Source: Propionibacteriaceae bacterium P6A17 (GTDB taxonomy: Bacteria; Actinomycetota; Actinomycetes; Propionibacteriales; Propionibacteriaceae). From it: a DNA stretch of 64,000 nucleotides. Shown one piece after another: positions 1 to 9,631 of the stretch. The translations under genes and the position numbers were made by a program. Below the pieces are notes generated by a model. That model was not told where the DNA came from and did not search any database. It saw only the letters and a list, made by a program, of their open reading frames with translations. The stretch's first letter is position 1; each line of letters opens with the position of its first letter. The stretch is taken from NCBI GenBank assembly GCA_000619965.1, contig JHVD01000002.1, positions 124,001-188,000 on the forward strand, given 5' to 3'.

Positions 1-1473
<1,473 letters not shown>

Positions 1474-1474
<1 letters not shown>

Positions 1475-2043
1475 TGGCCCACTTCGACGCCCCGCGCATC
1501 GAGGCCGCCGTCCGGGAGATCCTGCTCGCCATCGGCGAGGACCCCGACCGCGATGGCCTGCGCGACACCCCGGCGCGCGTGGCGCGCTCCTACGCCGAAC
1601 TGTTCGCGGGGCTCGCGCAGAGCCCGGCCGACGTGCTGGGCACGACGTTCGACGTCGCCCACGACGAGCTCGTGCTCGTCAAGGACATCGAGGTCGCGAG
1701 CTGCTGCGAGCACCACCTGCTGCCCTTCCACGGCGTGGCGCACGTCGGCTACATCCCGGAGAAGGGGGGCCGTGTCGCCGGGCTCTCGAAGATCGCGAGG
1801 CTCGTCGACGTGTATGCCCGCCGCCCGCAGGTGCAGGAACGGCTCGTGTCGCAGATCGCCGACGCGATGGTGGACACCCTGCACGCGCGGGGGGTCATCG
1901 TCGTGATCGAGGCGGAGCACCTGTGCATGACGTTCCGCGGCGTGCGCAAGCCGGGCGCCAAGACCGTCACGAGCGCGGTGCGGGGCGCACTGCGCAATCC
2001 GGCGACTCGAGCCGAGGCCATGGGCCTCATCATGGGGCGCTGA
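1474..2043 (+). CDS. folE: GTP cyclohydrolase I
   Basis: Converts GTP to 7,8-dihydroneopterin triphosphate, the first step of folate synthesis. The 189-residue protein carries the zinc-binding signature [11 protein letters not shown] and the later EHLCMTFRG motif with the third metal ligand, so the active site looks complete. ATG at 1474 overlaps the ftsH stop and gives the usual family length. An in-frame GTG three bases earlier is an alternative start. A longer reading frame back to 1366 lies inside ftsH and is rejected. The next gene, folP, starts one base after the stop, so translation is probably coupled. Confidence 0.97.
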
Positions 2044-2044
2044 C

Positions 2045-2821
2045 GTGACGCTGGTGATGGGCGTGCTGAACGTCACCCCCGACTCCTTCTCCGACGGAGG
2101 CCGGTGGTTCGACGTCGACGCCGCCGTCGCGCACGGCAGGGAGCTGGCCGCGCTCGGGGCAGCGATCGTCGACGTCGGCGGCGAGTCGACGCGTCCCGGC
2201 GCCGGCCGCGTGGAGGCAGCCGAGGAGATCCGACGGGTGGTGCCGGTCGTCGAGGCATTGGCCGCCGACGGCGTGACCGTGTCGATCGACACGATGCGGG
2301 CCGCGACGGCGCGCGCCGCCCTCGCCGCCGGTGCGGTGATCGTCAACGACGTCTCTGGAGGGCTCGCCGACGACGAGATGCTGCCGCTCGTGGCCCGCAG
2401 CGACGTCGACGTCGTCCTCCAGCACTGGAGGGGCCATTCGGACGTCATGGAGTCGCTGGCGCGTTACCACGACGCTCCTTCGCAGGTGCTGGCCGAGACG
2501 CTCGCCCGCCGCGACGCCGCCCTCGCCGCGGGGGTCGACGCCGCCCGGATCATCATCGACCCGGGGCTCGGCTTCGCGAAGGGGGCCGAACACAACTGGC
2601 AGATCCTGCGCAGGCTGGGGGAGTGGGTCGGCTCGGGGCACAGGGTGCTCGTCGGTGCCTCCCGCAAGCGCTTCCTCGCCGCCACCGGGCAGGCAGACGT
2701 GGCCACCGCGGCCATCTCGACGTGGTGTGCGGCGCACCGCGTGTGGGCGGTGCGCACGCACGAGATCCCGATGCAGGTGGAGGCCGTGCGCGTCGGCACC
2801 CAACTCGCCTCGCCGCAGTGA
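2045..2821 (+). CDS. folP: Dihydropteroate synthase
   Basis: Condenses 6-hydroxymethyl-dihydropterin pyrophosphate with p-aminobenzoate; the sulfonamide target. 258 residues. It begins with the pterin-site strand GVLNVTPDSFSDGG. The mobile loop DVGGESTRPGA, the SIDT motif, VNDVSGG, IIIDPGLGFAKG and the phosphate-binding GASRKRF follow in normal order. The loop usually written MHMRG reads LQHWRG here; a HWR version is known from mycobacterial enzymes. GTG start one base after folE. Fourth-strand and active-site residues appear intact. Confidence 0.97.
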   Translation: MTLVMGVLNVTPDSFSDGGRWFDVDAAVAHGRELAALGAAIVDVGGESTRPGAGRVEAAEEIRRVVPVVEALAADGVTVSIDTMRAATARAALAAGAVIVNDVSGGLADDEMLPLVARSDVDVVLQHWRGHSDVMESLARYHDAPSQVLAETLARRDAALAAGVDAARIIIDPGLGFAKGAEHNWQILRRLGEWVGSGHRVLVGASRKRFLAATGQADVATAAISTWCAAHRVWAVRTHEIPMQVEAVRVGTQLASPQ

Positions 2822-2869
2822 CCGACATCGCGACTCGGGTAGACTCCGAATCACCTAGTCCGTGCATGT

Positions 2870-2876
2870 GAGGTGA
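2870..2876 (+). promoter_or_regulatory. Ribosome binding site that decides the folB start
   Basis: GAGGTGA lies six bases before an ATC codon at 2883. The next in-frame ATG, GTG or TTG is not until 2931. A TAGACT -10-like box at 2840-2845 could give folB its own transcript in addition to readthrough from folP. Confidence 0.6.
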
Positions 2877-2882
2877 ACTGCC

Positions 2883-3236
2883 ATCGACACGATCAGACTC
2901 GCTGGTCTCAAGGCTCGGGGGCACCATGGGGTGTTCCCCGAGGAGCGCGAGCGTGGGCAGGAGTTCGTGGTCGACGTGGAGATCTCCGTGCGGGCGTTGT
3001 CCACCACCGACGATCTGGCCTCCACCGTGGACTACTCTGCGGTGGCCGAGCAGGTCGTCGCGGCCATCCAGTCCGGGCCCTACCAGCTGATCGAGACGCT
3101 GGCAGGTGAAATCGCGGTGAACATCTTGGCCAATCACCCCTTGGCCGAACGCGCAACCGTTACCGTGCACAAGCCGGGTGCCCCGCTTCCGCAGGCATTC
3201 GACGACGTGTCGGTCACCACAACAAGGAGCAGATAG
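2883..3236 (+). CDS. folB: Dihydroneopterin aldolase, probable ATC start
   Basis: Cleaves dihydroneopterin to 6-hydroxymethyl-dihydropterin and glycolaldehyde. From ATC 2883 the product is 117 residues and begins with the normal first beta strand, DTIRLAGLKARGHHGVF, followed by PEERERGQEF with the conserved glutamate. The central tyrosine (TVDYSAV) and the late lysine (TVHKPGAP) are present. The frame has a stop at 2874-2876 and no ATG/GTG/TTG before 2931. Starting at GTG 2931 would delete the first strand and the GHHG turn. The well-placed Shine-Dalgarno sequence supports ATC initiation. A single-base error near 2876 that hides a GTG start is the alternative. Confidence 0.9.
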   Translation: MDTIRLAGLKARGHHGVFPEERERGQEFVVDVEISVRALSTTDDLASTVDYSAVAEQVVAAIQSGPYQLIETLAGEIAVNILANHPLAERATVTVHKPGAPLPQAFDDVSVTTTRSR

Positions 3237-3238
3237 CA

Positions 3239-3802
3239 ATGTCCAACGGTCCCTTTGATCTCGACGTCGACACCCTCGGCAATCTCCGGCCGATCTCGAA
3301 GGTCGTGCTGAGCCTCGGCTCCAACCTGGGAGACTCCGCAGAGACGCTCCAGGCCGCGGTGGACCTGCTGGCCGACACCCCGGACCTGATGCTCGTCGAG
3401 GTCTCCCCGGTCTACGAGACGACGCCCTGGGGCGACGTCCCGGACCAGCCCAACTTCCTGAACATGGTGGTCATCGCCGAGTCGACGCTGGAGCCGCTCA
3501 CGATCATGGACCGCACGCAGGCGATCGAGGAGAGCTTCGGGCGCGAGCGCACGGTCCCCGGCGGCCCGCGCACGCTCGACATCGACATCGTGATGGTGGG
3601 CAATCGAGCGTCGGAGGGCGACATCGTCCTCCCGCACCCGCACGCGCACGAGCGCGGTTTCGTGCTGGTGCCGTGGCTCGACGTCGACCCCGACGGGGTG
3701 CTCGAGGGCCACGGGCCGATCGCGGACCTCGTCGAAGAGGTGGACACCGAGGGCATCACGCTCCGCGACGACATCGAGATCACCGCGGCAACGGGATTTT
3801 GA
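3239..3802 (+). CDS. folK: 6-hydroxymethyl-7,8-dihydropterin pyrophosphokinase
   Basis: Transfers pyrophosphate from ATP to hydroxymethyl-dihydropterin, making the FolP substrate. 187 residues. The first ~20 residues are an extension before the catalytic core, which starts at KVVLSLGSNLGD. Family motifs follow: YETTPWG with PDQPNFLNM, and the magnesium/ATP signature PRTLDIDIV. Two bases separate it from folB, and its stop overlaps the TTG start of the DUF3180 gene. The set folE-P-B-K is complete here apart from the pABA branch and FolC. Confidence 0.97.
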   Translation: MSNGPFDLDVDTLGNLRPISKVVLSLGSNLGDSAETLQAAVDLLADTPDLMLVEVSPVYETTPWGDVPDQPNFLNMVVIAESTLEPLTIMDRTQAIEESFGRERTVPGGPRTLDIDIVMVGNRASEGDIVLPHPHAHERGFVLVPWLDVDPDGVLEGHGPIADLVEEVDTEGITLRDDIEITAATGF

Positions 3803-4284
3803 GCAAGCTTTCGCTCACCACCCCGACGCAGACGGCTGTCGCGGTGGGGACGGGGGCCATCGTCACCCTGGTGGTGTTGCAGGTCCACGATCTGCTGTCC
3901 CTGTACCCGCCGGTGGTGCCGCTCAGCGTGCCGATCATGCTCACCGTCCTCGCCGTGGCCGGCTTCGTCTACGGCGCCCGCCTGCCCAAGCGGCTGGAGG
4001 AACACCGACTCGGCAGCCGTGAGGCGTTCATCGCGCTGGTCTCGGGGAAGTCGATGGTCATCACCGGTGCGGTGCTGGCCGGCGGGCACACCGTCTACGT
4101 GCTGCGCTATCTCGGCTCCATCGAGGCGGCGACGCCGCTGCAGCGCGTCTGGCACGGTGCAGCCACGATCGTCGCATCGCTGCTGCTGGCCGCCGCGGGC
4201 TCACTGATCGAACGAAATCTGCAACTGCCCGACCCTCCGGCCGAGGAAGAGGAGGAGCGACACGCCGAGGGCGCGCCCGGCTGA
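3799..4284 (+). CDS. DUF3180 family membrane protein
   Basis: 161-residue protein of unknown function. Hydrophobic segments lie at about residues 14-32, 39-58, 88-105 and 122-140, and the tail is acidic (EEEEERHAEG). It sits directly after folK, as DUF3180 proteins do in many actinomycetes, which is the main reason for the family call. TTG at 3799 overlaps the folK stop. A longer frame to 3673 lies inside folK and is rejected. The position suggests cotranscription with folate synthesis, but no enzymatic role can be read from the sequence. Confidence 0.85.
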   Translation: MSKLSLTTPTQTAVAVGTGAIVTLVVLQVHDLLSLYPPVVPLSVPIMLTVLAVAGFVYGARLPKRLEEHRLGSREAFIALVSGKSMVITGAVLAGGHTVYVLRYLGSIEAATPLQRVWHGAATIVASLLLAAAGSLIERNLQLPDPPAEEEEERHAEGAPG

Positions 4285-4310
4285 CTCCCCGGAAAATCGC
4301 ACATGCGAGG

Positions 4311-4316
4311 TAGGCT
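4311..4316 (+). promoter_or_regulatory. -10 box TAGGCT for the gene at 4324
   Basis: TAGGCT ends seven bases before ATG 4324 with no Shine-Dalgarno sequence between them, as expected for a leaderless transcript. It supports ATG 4324 over ATG 4303. Confidence 0.5.
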
Positions 4317-4323
4317 TCTTGTC

Positions 4324-4941
4324 ATGGCCGCCCGACATTCTGCTCCATCGTCCAATGAGCGCACCTCCGCGCTGCTGATTCTCGGAATCGGCGCGGCGTC
4401 GGCGCTCGCGTCCATGCTCGGCTCGACGTGGGTGGTGCGCGGTGGTGTCGTGGTCGCCATCGTCATGGCCACCATCGCTTTGTTCGTCGCATTCAAGCAG
4501 ATTGATGCGCTGCGCGCGCAATTCCGCGAACAGATTCGCGAGGAAGCCGAACTGCGTATCGCCTTGACGGACAAGCATCATGCGGATTCCGTCGCGATGA
4601 TCGAACGCTTCAATACCCGCGCGCACAATCTCAATCAGGTCATCCTCAAGCTGCGTTCGCAATTGGGTGCCGCCAAGGCCGAGCTGAGCTCCATGCGCGG
4701 CAATGCGGCCTGGCTGCGTGCGGAGGTCGCGGAGCGGCAGGCTCGCATTGAGGAACTCGAGGCGCGCATCGCGGAGCTCGAGGCCCGACAGCAGGACGAG
4801 GTCGTCGCCCTGCCCGCGGCCGATGCGCTCGTGCCGAGCGTGGAGGATCTGTGGGGCGAGAACGAGCACCCGACGATGATCGATCTCGCCAAGCTGCAGA
4901 TCGACGCCGCGCTCGATCTCCCGGAGCGCAAGCGGGCCTGA
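4324..4941 (+). CDS. Membrane-anchored coiled-coil protein, function unknown
   Basis: 205 residues. Two hydrophobic segments (about residues 15-32 and 38-56) are followed by a long charged helix rich in Glu, Arg, Ala and Leu (about 60-160) with heptad-like EELEARIAELEAR stretches, typical of a cytoplasmic coiled coil. The C-terminal ~35 residues (LWGENEHPTMIDLAKLQID) are not obviously helical. Third-codon positions look less GC-rich than in the neighbouring fol genes. It resembles other actinobacterial small coiled-coil membrane proteins in outline only, and no function is assigned. It is separated from the DUF3180 gene by its own promoter. Confidence 0.8.
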   Translation: MAARHSAPSSNERTSALLILGIGAASALASMLGSTWVVRGGVVVAIVMATIALFVAFKQIDALRAQFREQIREEAELRIALTDKHHADSVAMIERFNTRAHNLNQVILKLRSQLGAAKAELSSMRGNAAWLRAEVAERQARIEELEARIAELEARQQDEVVALPAADALVPSVEDLWGENEHPTMIDLAKLQIDAALDLPERKRA

Positions 4942-4948
4942 GCCCCAG

Positions 4949-6040
4949 CTACCGGTCCACGTCGCCGACGCTGTAGCCCACCGTGGCCACGGCGTCGGCG
5001 ATTCGCGTCTGCGGGGTGCCTTCGAGTGCCCGCCCCAGCGCGGAGAGATTCGCGAACGACGGGGTGCGCAGCGACAGCCGCCAGGGCGTGGCCCCGCCGC
5101 GCGAGACCAGCAGACTCCCGGCCACGCCCCACGGCGCCTCCACTTCGGCCCAGTGCTCTCCCTCCGGCACCTTGAGCCGACGGGCCAGCCGCACGTCGAT
5201 CACCTCCGGCGCGTCCGCTGCCAGCGACAGGAGGTCGTCGACCATGTCCGCGGAGGCGAGCAGCTCGTCGACGAGGACCTCCAGCCGGGCCTGGCCGTCG
5301 CCGTCGGTGCGCAGCGGCACGGGGCGAAACACCTCGTCGTAGGCGAGCAGCCCCTCAGCGCGACGGTCGTTCGCCAGGTCTGCGGCACGCGCCACGGGCC
5401 CGGAGAGGCCGTACTGGGCGCAGTCCAGGGCGTCGAAGACGGCGAGTCCGCGATAGCGCTGCGTGCCGGCGAGGGCACGGGCGAGAGCGTCGTGGAGGCG
5501 GCGGACGTCGTCGAGGGGCGGGCGCCAGTCCGTGGGCGGGTTGGCGGCGAGGCCGCCGACGCGGTTGAGCATGGGGTGCACGCGGTTGCCGGACCAGGCG
5601 AGCAGCGCCTCCCGCAGCGCGTCCACCACGTCCCACAGCCTCGCGCGCAGGGCCTCGTCGGGGACGACCGAGAGAAAACTGAGGTGGCTGTGGATGCGCC
5701 CGAGCTCGGCCAGCAGCGTGCGAAGGAGGATCGCGCGACGGGGCGCCTGCAGTCCCATGGCGCGTTCGATGGTCATCGTGACGACGAGTTCCCCGGAAAA
5801 GGCTGACAGCCAATCGTGGCGATCGGCGAGCATGATTGCCGCGCGGTAATCGCGCACTTCAAAGAGCTTCTCCGCCCCGCGATGACCGTAACCGGGACGT
5901 AATTCGACGTCGTGCCAAACGCCTTCGTCGACGCGGGCGGTGCCGCTGATGAATCCACTGTGCGACGGGTGCCGCTCGCCGATTGGGATATGCAGATGGC
6001 CGGGCAGCGACATCGCGCCAATGCAGAATTGCAGTTGCAA
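4949..6040 (-). CDS. Orphan NuoD-like (49 kDa / hydrogenase large subunit family) protein
   Basis: About 363 residues and similar to NADH-quinone oxidoreductase subunit D from end to end. GERHPSHSGF matches the GPQHPSTHG quinone-site region. DYRAAIMLADRHDWLSAFSGE corresponds to the DRLDYVSPMSNE region. RTLLAELGRIHSHL matches the RxLxxEIxRIxNHL helix, and EAPWGVAGSLLVSRGG plus SVGDVDR match the C-terminal end. It lacks other Nuo genes nearby. The start is uncertain. TTG 6040 follows AAGGAGGGG by about four bases, whereas ATG 6013 gives 354 residues but has no close site. It is divergent from lsr2. Whether it joins a complex I or acts alone cannot be told. Confidence 0.8.
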   Translation of the reverse strand: MQLQFCIGAMSLPGHLHIPIGERHPSHSGFISGTARVDEGVWHDVELRPGYGHRGAEKLFEVRDYRAAIMLADRHDWLSAFSGELVVTMTIERAMGLQAPRRAILLRTLLAELGRIHSHLSFLSVVPDEALRARLWDVVDALREALLAWSGNRVHPMLNRVGGLAANPPTDWRPPLDDVRRLHDALARALAGTQRYRGLAVFDALDCAQYGLSGPVARAADLANDRRAEGLLAYDEVFRPVPLRTDGDGQARLEVLVDELLASADMVDDLLSLAADAPEVIDVRLARRLKVPEGEHWAEVEAPWGVAGSLLVSRGGATPWRLSLRTPSFANLSALGRALEGTPQTRIADAVATVGYSVGDVDR

Positions 6041-6113
6041 TTCCCCTCCTTCATCGAATTGATACCCCTGCGTGTAGATTTGCCCCGTAGGCGATGCGCT
6101 GGAAAGGAACAAC

Positions 6114-6458
6114 ATGGCACGCAAGGTGGAAGTCACCCTGATCGACGACATCGACGGCGGGAAGGCAGCCCGTACCGTCGAGTTCTCCCTTGACGGGAGG
6201 AGCTATCAGATCGACCTCGGTGAAGACAATATCGCGGCGCTCGAACAGGCGCTGGCGCCGTTCGTGGAGAAGGCGCGGCAGGTGTCGGGCGCGCGTCGAC
6301 GTGGCGGCAGTCGCGCCCCGGCGAGGAAGACGGCCGGCGACAAGGCGGCCGTGAGCGCGACGGAGGTGCGCGCGTGGGCCGCGGCCGAAGGCATCGAGGT
6401 CTCCTCTCGCGGCCGGATCCCCCGGGAGGTCATGGATGCCTTCCTGGCAGCCCACTGA
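6114..6458 (+). CDS. lsr2: Lsr2-type nucleoid-associated protein
   Basis: Actinobacterial xenogeneic silencer that bridges AT-rich DNA. 114 residues, close to the usual length. The N-terminal dimerisation domain (about 1-60) starts MARKVEVTLIDDIDGG and includes VEFSLDGRSYQIDL. A basic linker (RRRGGSRAPARK) joins it to the C-terminal DNA-binding helices with the AT-hook-like SSRGRIP motif. A ribosome binding site (GGAAAGGA) precedes the ATG. A strong hairpin follows, so it is probably monocistronic. Confidence 0.95.
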   Translation: MARKVEVTLIDDIDGGKAARTVEFSLDGRSYQIDLGEDNIAALEQALAPFVEKARQVSGARRRGGSRAPARKTAGDKAAVSATEVRAWAAAEGIEVSSRGRIPREVMDAFLAAH

Positions 6459-6469
6459 CGACGAGCTTC

Positions 6470-6500
6470 GAACGGCCCCGGCGACGAACCGGGGCCGTTC
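6470..6500 (+). terminator. Terminator hairpin after lsr2
   Basis: Perfect 12-bp inverted repeat (GAACGGCCCCGG / CCGGGGCCGTTC) with a seven-base loop, 12 bases after the lsr2 stop. There is no clear T tract, as is usual in high-GC actinomycetes. Confidence 0.8.
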
Positions 6501-6576
6501 GCCGTGGGAGTAGACGAGCGGCTGGGAAGTTCGTCACACGCGGGTAAGCTGGTCATCAGCCAATAGGGAGGAACGG

Positions 6577-9084
6577 ATGTTCGAACGGTTTACGGATCGT
6601 GCGCGGCGCGTCATCGTGCTCGCGCAGGACGAGGCCAAGCTGCTCAACCACAACTACATCGGGACGGAGCACATCCTGCTGGGCCTCATCCATGAGGGCG
6701 AGGGCGTGGCCGCGAAGGCATTGGAGTCCCTCGGCATCTCGCTCGAGCTCGTGCGCGAGCAGGTGGAGGAGTTCATCGGAGTCGGGCAGCAGCCGCCCAC
6801 GGGGCACGTCCCCTTCTCCCCGCGCGCCAAGAAGGTGCTGGAGCTCTCCCTTCGCGAGGCGCTCCAGATGAACCACAACTACATCGGCACCGAGCACATG
6901 CTGCTCGGCCTCATCCGTGAGGGCGAGGGCGTCGCCGCGTCGGTGCTCATCAAGCTGGGCGCGGACCTCAACACGGTCCGCAACACGGTGCTGCAGCTCC
7001 TGTCGGGGTACCAGGGCCGCGAGGCGTCGATGTCGGGAGCTCCCGAGTCGGGCCCCGAGAAGTCGAGCTCGCAGGTGCTGGACCAGTTCGGCCGCAACCT
7101 GACGCAGGCCGCCCGCGACAACCAGCTCGACCCGGTCATCGGGCGCACCAAGGAAATCGAGCGCGTCATGACGGTCCTCAGCCGTCGCACCAAGAACAAC
7201 CCGGTGCTGATCGGCGAGCCCGGCGTCGGCAAGACGGCCGTCGTCGAGGGCCTGAGCCAGGCGATCGTCCGCGGCGACGTGCCCGAGACGCTGCGCGACA
7301 AGCAGATCTACACGCTGGATCTGGGCGCGCTCGTCGCCGGCTCCCGCTACCGCGGTGATTTCGAGGAGCGGCTGAAGAAGGTGCTCAAGGAGATCAAGAC
7401 GCGCGGCGACATCATGCTGTTCATCGACGAGATCCACACGCTCGTCGGTGCTGGCGCCGCCGAGGGCGCGATCGACGCAGCCTCCATCCTGAAGCCCATG
7501 CTGGCCCGCGGCGAGCTGCAGACGATCGGCGCCACCACCCTCGACGAGTACCGCAAGCACATCGAGAAGGACGCTGCGCTCGAGCGCCGCTTCCAGCCGA
7601 TCCAGGTGGCCGAGCCGTCGGTGGCGCTCACCATCGATATCCTCAAAGGCCTGCGCGACCGCTACGAGGCCCACCACCGGATCACCATCACCGACGAGGC
7701 CCTCGCCGCGGCCGCGCAGATGGCCGACCGCTACATCCAGGATCGCTTCCTTCCCGACAAGGCCATCGACCTGATCGACGAGGCCGGTGCGCGGCTGCGC
7801 ATCCAGCGCATGACCGCCCCGCCGGATCTGCGCGAGTTCGACGAGGCCTTGGCGAAGAACAAGGTCGAGAAGGACGCCGCCATCGACGCCCAGGACTTCG
7901 AGCGTGCGGCGCGCCTGCGGGACGAGGAGCAGAAGCTCCGCTCCCAGCGTGCCGAGAAGGAGGAGGCCTGGAAGAACGGTGACGCCGACATCCCGGCCGT
8001 CGTCGGGGAGGAGGAGATCGCCGTCGTGCTCTCCGGCACCACCGGCATCCCCGTCTTCAAGCTGACGGAGGAGGAGTCGCAGCGGCTCCTGCGCATGGAG
8101 CAGGAGATCGGCAAGCGCTACATCGGGCAGGAAGACGCCGTCAAGGCGCTGTCGCGCTCGATCCGCCGCACCCGCGCAGGACTGAAGGACCCGAAGCGCC
8201 CGTCGGGCTCGTTCATCTTCGCCGGCCCGTCCGGCGTCGGCAAGACGGAGCTCACCAAGGCGCTCACCGAGTTCCTCTTCGGCGACGAGGATGCGCTCAT
8301 CACGCTCGACATGTCCGAGTACTCGGAGAAGCACACCGCGTCGCGGATGTTCGGCTCCCCGCCCGGCTACGTCGGCTACGAGGAGGGTGGCCAGCTCACC
8401 GAGAAGGTGCGCCGCAAGCCGTTCTCGGTGGTGCTGTTCGACGAGATCGAGAAGGCCCACCCGGACATCTTCAACTCGCTGCTGCAGATCCTCGATGAGG
8501 GTCGCCTCACGGATGCGCAGGGCCGCGTCGTCGATTTCAAGAACACGGTCATCGTGATGACGACCAACCTGGGCTCGCGCGACATCTCGCGCGGCGCCTC
8601 GCTCGGGTTCAGCCGCGTGGGCGACGAGGAGTCCTCCTACGAGCGCATGAAGGCGAAGGTGTCCGAGGAGCTGAAGACGCACTTCCGTCCCGAGTTCCTG
8701 AACCGCGTGGACGAGATCGTCGTGTTCCACCAGCTCACGCAGGCCGACATCGAGCGCATCGTCGACCTCATGGTGGGGCAGATCGAGCAGCGCATGGTCG
8801 ACAAGGACATGGGCATCGAGCTCACCCAGGCCGCTAAGGCGCTCGTCGCGAAGCGTGGTTTCGACCCGGTGCTGGGTGCCCGGCCGCTGCGGCGGGCCAT
8901 CCAGCGCGACATCGAGGACATCCTCGCCGAGAAGATCCTCTTCGGCGAGCTCGGTGCGGGCCAGATCGTCCAGGTCGACGTTGCCGACGACGGCGACGAC
9001 CTGCCGTTCAAGTTCACCGGCGTGGCGAAGGCCGACGTCGCGCAGCTTGAGCAGGCGGCACCCGGCGAAGGCGTCGCCGAGTAG
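6577..9084 (+). CDS. clpC: ATP-dependent Clp protease ATP-binding subunit ClpC
   Basis: Class I Clp/Hsp100 unfoldase that feeds substrates to ClpP. 835 residues. Two Clp N-terminal repeats lie at about 1-145, each with an NHNYIGTEH motif. The first AAA module has Walker A GEPGVGKT near 213. A UVR-type coiled segment lies near 425-460. The second AAA module has Walker A GPSGVGKT near 550, and a ClpC-type C-terminus follows. A ribosome binding site (AGGGAGGAA) precedes ATG 6577. A -10-like TAAGCT lies near 6543. No McsA/McsB or CtsR gene is adjacent, as expected for actinomycetes. Confidence 0.98.
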   Translation: MFERFTDRARRVIVLAQDEAKLLNHNYIGTEHILLGLIHEGEGVAAKALESLGISLELVREQVEEFIGVGQQPPTGHVPFSPRAKKVLELSLREALQMNHNYIGTEHMLLGLIREGEGVAASVLIKLGADLNTVRNTVLQLLSGYQGREASMSGAPESGPEKSSSQVLDQFGRNLTQAARDNQLDPVIGRTKEIERVMTVLSRRTKNNPVLIGEPGVGKTAVVEGLSQAIVRGDVPETLRDKQIYTLDLGALVAGSRYRGDFEERLKKVLKEIKTRGDIMLFIDEIHTLVGAGAAEGAIDAASILKPMLARGELQTIGATTLDEYRKHIEKDAALERRFQPIQVAEPSVALTIDILKGLRDRYEAHHRITITDEALAAAAQMADRYIQDRFLPDKAIDLIDEAGARLRIQRMTAPPDLREFDEALAKNKVEKDAAIDAQDFERAARLRDEEQKLRSQRAEKEEAWKNGDADIPAVVGEEEIAVVLSGTTGIPVFKLTEEESQRLLRMEQEIGKRYIGQEDAVKALSRSIRRTRAGLKDPKRPSGSFIFAGPSGVGKTELTKALTEFLFGDEDALITLDMSEYSEKHTASRMFGSPPGYVGYEEGGQLTEKVRRKPFSVVLFDEIEKAHPDIFNSLLQILDEGRLTDAQGRVVDFKNTVIVMTTNLGSRDISRGASLGFSRVGDEESSYERMKAKVSEELKTHFRPEFLNRVDEIVVFHQLTQADIERIVDLMVGQIEQRMVDKDMGIELTQAAKALVAKRGFDPVLGARPLRRAIQRDIEDILAEKILFGELGAGQIVQVDVADDGDDLPFKFTGVAKADVAQLEQAAPGEGVAE

Positions 9085-9106
9085 GTCCCGTCCCGCGTCC
9101 AGGCAG

Positions 9107-9138
9107 CGCCCCTGTCACCGATCTCGGTGGCGGGGGCG
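9107..9138 (+). terminator. Terminator hairpin after clpC
   Basis: Nested hairpin. Outer arms CGCCCC/GGGGCG enclose a CACCGA-TC-TCGGTG palindrome, 22 bases after the clpC stop. Confidence 0.7.
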
Positions 9139-9162
9139 TCGCCGTTGGCCCCGGGGCGGGGG

Positions 9163-9168
9163 TATCGT
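9163..9168 (+). promoter_or_regulatory. -10 box TATCGT for the gene at 9176
   Basis: TATCGT ends seven bases before ATG 9176 and no Shine-Dalgarno sequence intervenes, consistent with a leaderless message. Confidence 0.45.
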
Positions 9169-9175
9169 CGCGCGC

Positions 9176-9622
9176 ATGGAACATCAGCCTTGGCCGCCCG
9201 AGCGTGGACCCGCTACGACGGGTCCGACGCCCCCGACGAGGCGATCGAGGGCCCTGCCCCTGCTGTGGTCACTGGCCGCGGGGGGATTGGTGCTGGGCGT
9301 CGCAGTGCAGGGCCTGTTCGGCGTCGTGGGCGGCAACGCCATCCTCTTCGGGATCGTCAATGGCATCGTCGAGTTGTTGTTCTTGCTCGGATCGGTGTCG
9401 CTGGGGGTGGGCGTCGCGGAGACCCTGCGCCGCAATCCCGTCCTGGTGGTCGCGACGGGCGCGATCCTGGCCGTGACGAGCATCCTGGTCCGCGCGCTTC
9501 AGTCCTACGTGGTTTCTGAGGGTGCGGTGGTCGCCGCCGGGGTCCTTGGGATGATCGCCAGGGTGTGCGCGCCCGCGGGCGTCACCTTGGTGGTGCTTGG
9601 CCTGTTGCGCTCCCAGCGCTGA
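9176..9622 (+). CDS. Small integral membrane protein, unknown function
   Basis: 148 residues. A proline-rich cytoplasmic N-terminus (PPERGPATTGPTPPTRRSR) precedes four hydrophobic segments at roughly 29-50, 57-80, 86-105 and 118-140. No catalytic or binding motif is visible. ATG 9176 is chosen because of the -10 box directly upstream. A longer frame to 8855 overlaps clpC and is rejected. The 3' end faces the convergent thiQ gene with only nine bases between them, so the two transcripts converge. Confidence 0.75.
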   Translation: MEHQPWPPERGPATTGPTPPTRRSRALPLLWSLAAGGLVLGVAVQGLFGVVGGNAILFGIVNGIVELLFLLGSVSLGVGVAETLRRNPVLVVATGAILAVTSILVRALQSYVVSEGAVVAAGVLGMIARVCAPAGVTLVVLGLLRSQR

Positions 9623-9631
9623 GCGGTCGCC

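Noticed and set aside
6556-8730. A 724-codon open frame on the minus strand opposite clpC
   Set aside because: ClpC is complete on the plus strand; the mirror product is repetitive and has no recognisable domain.
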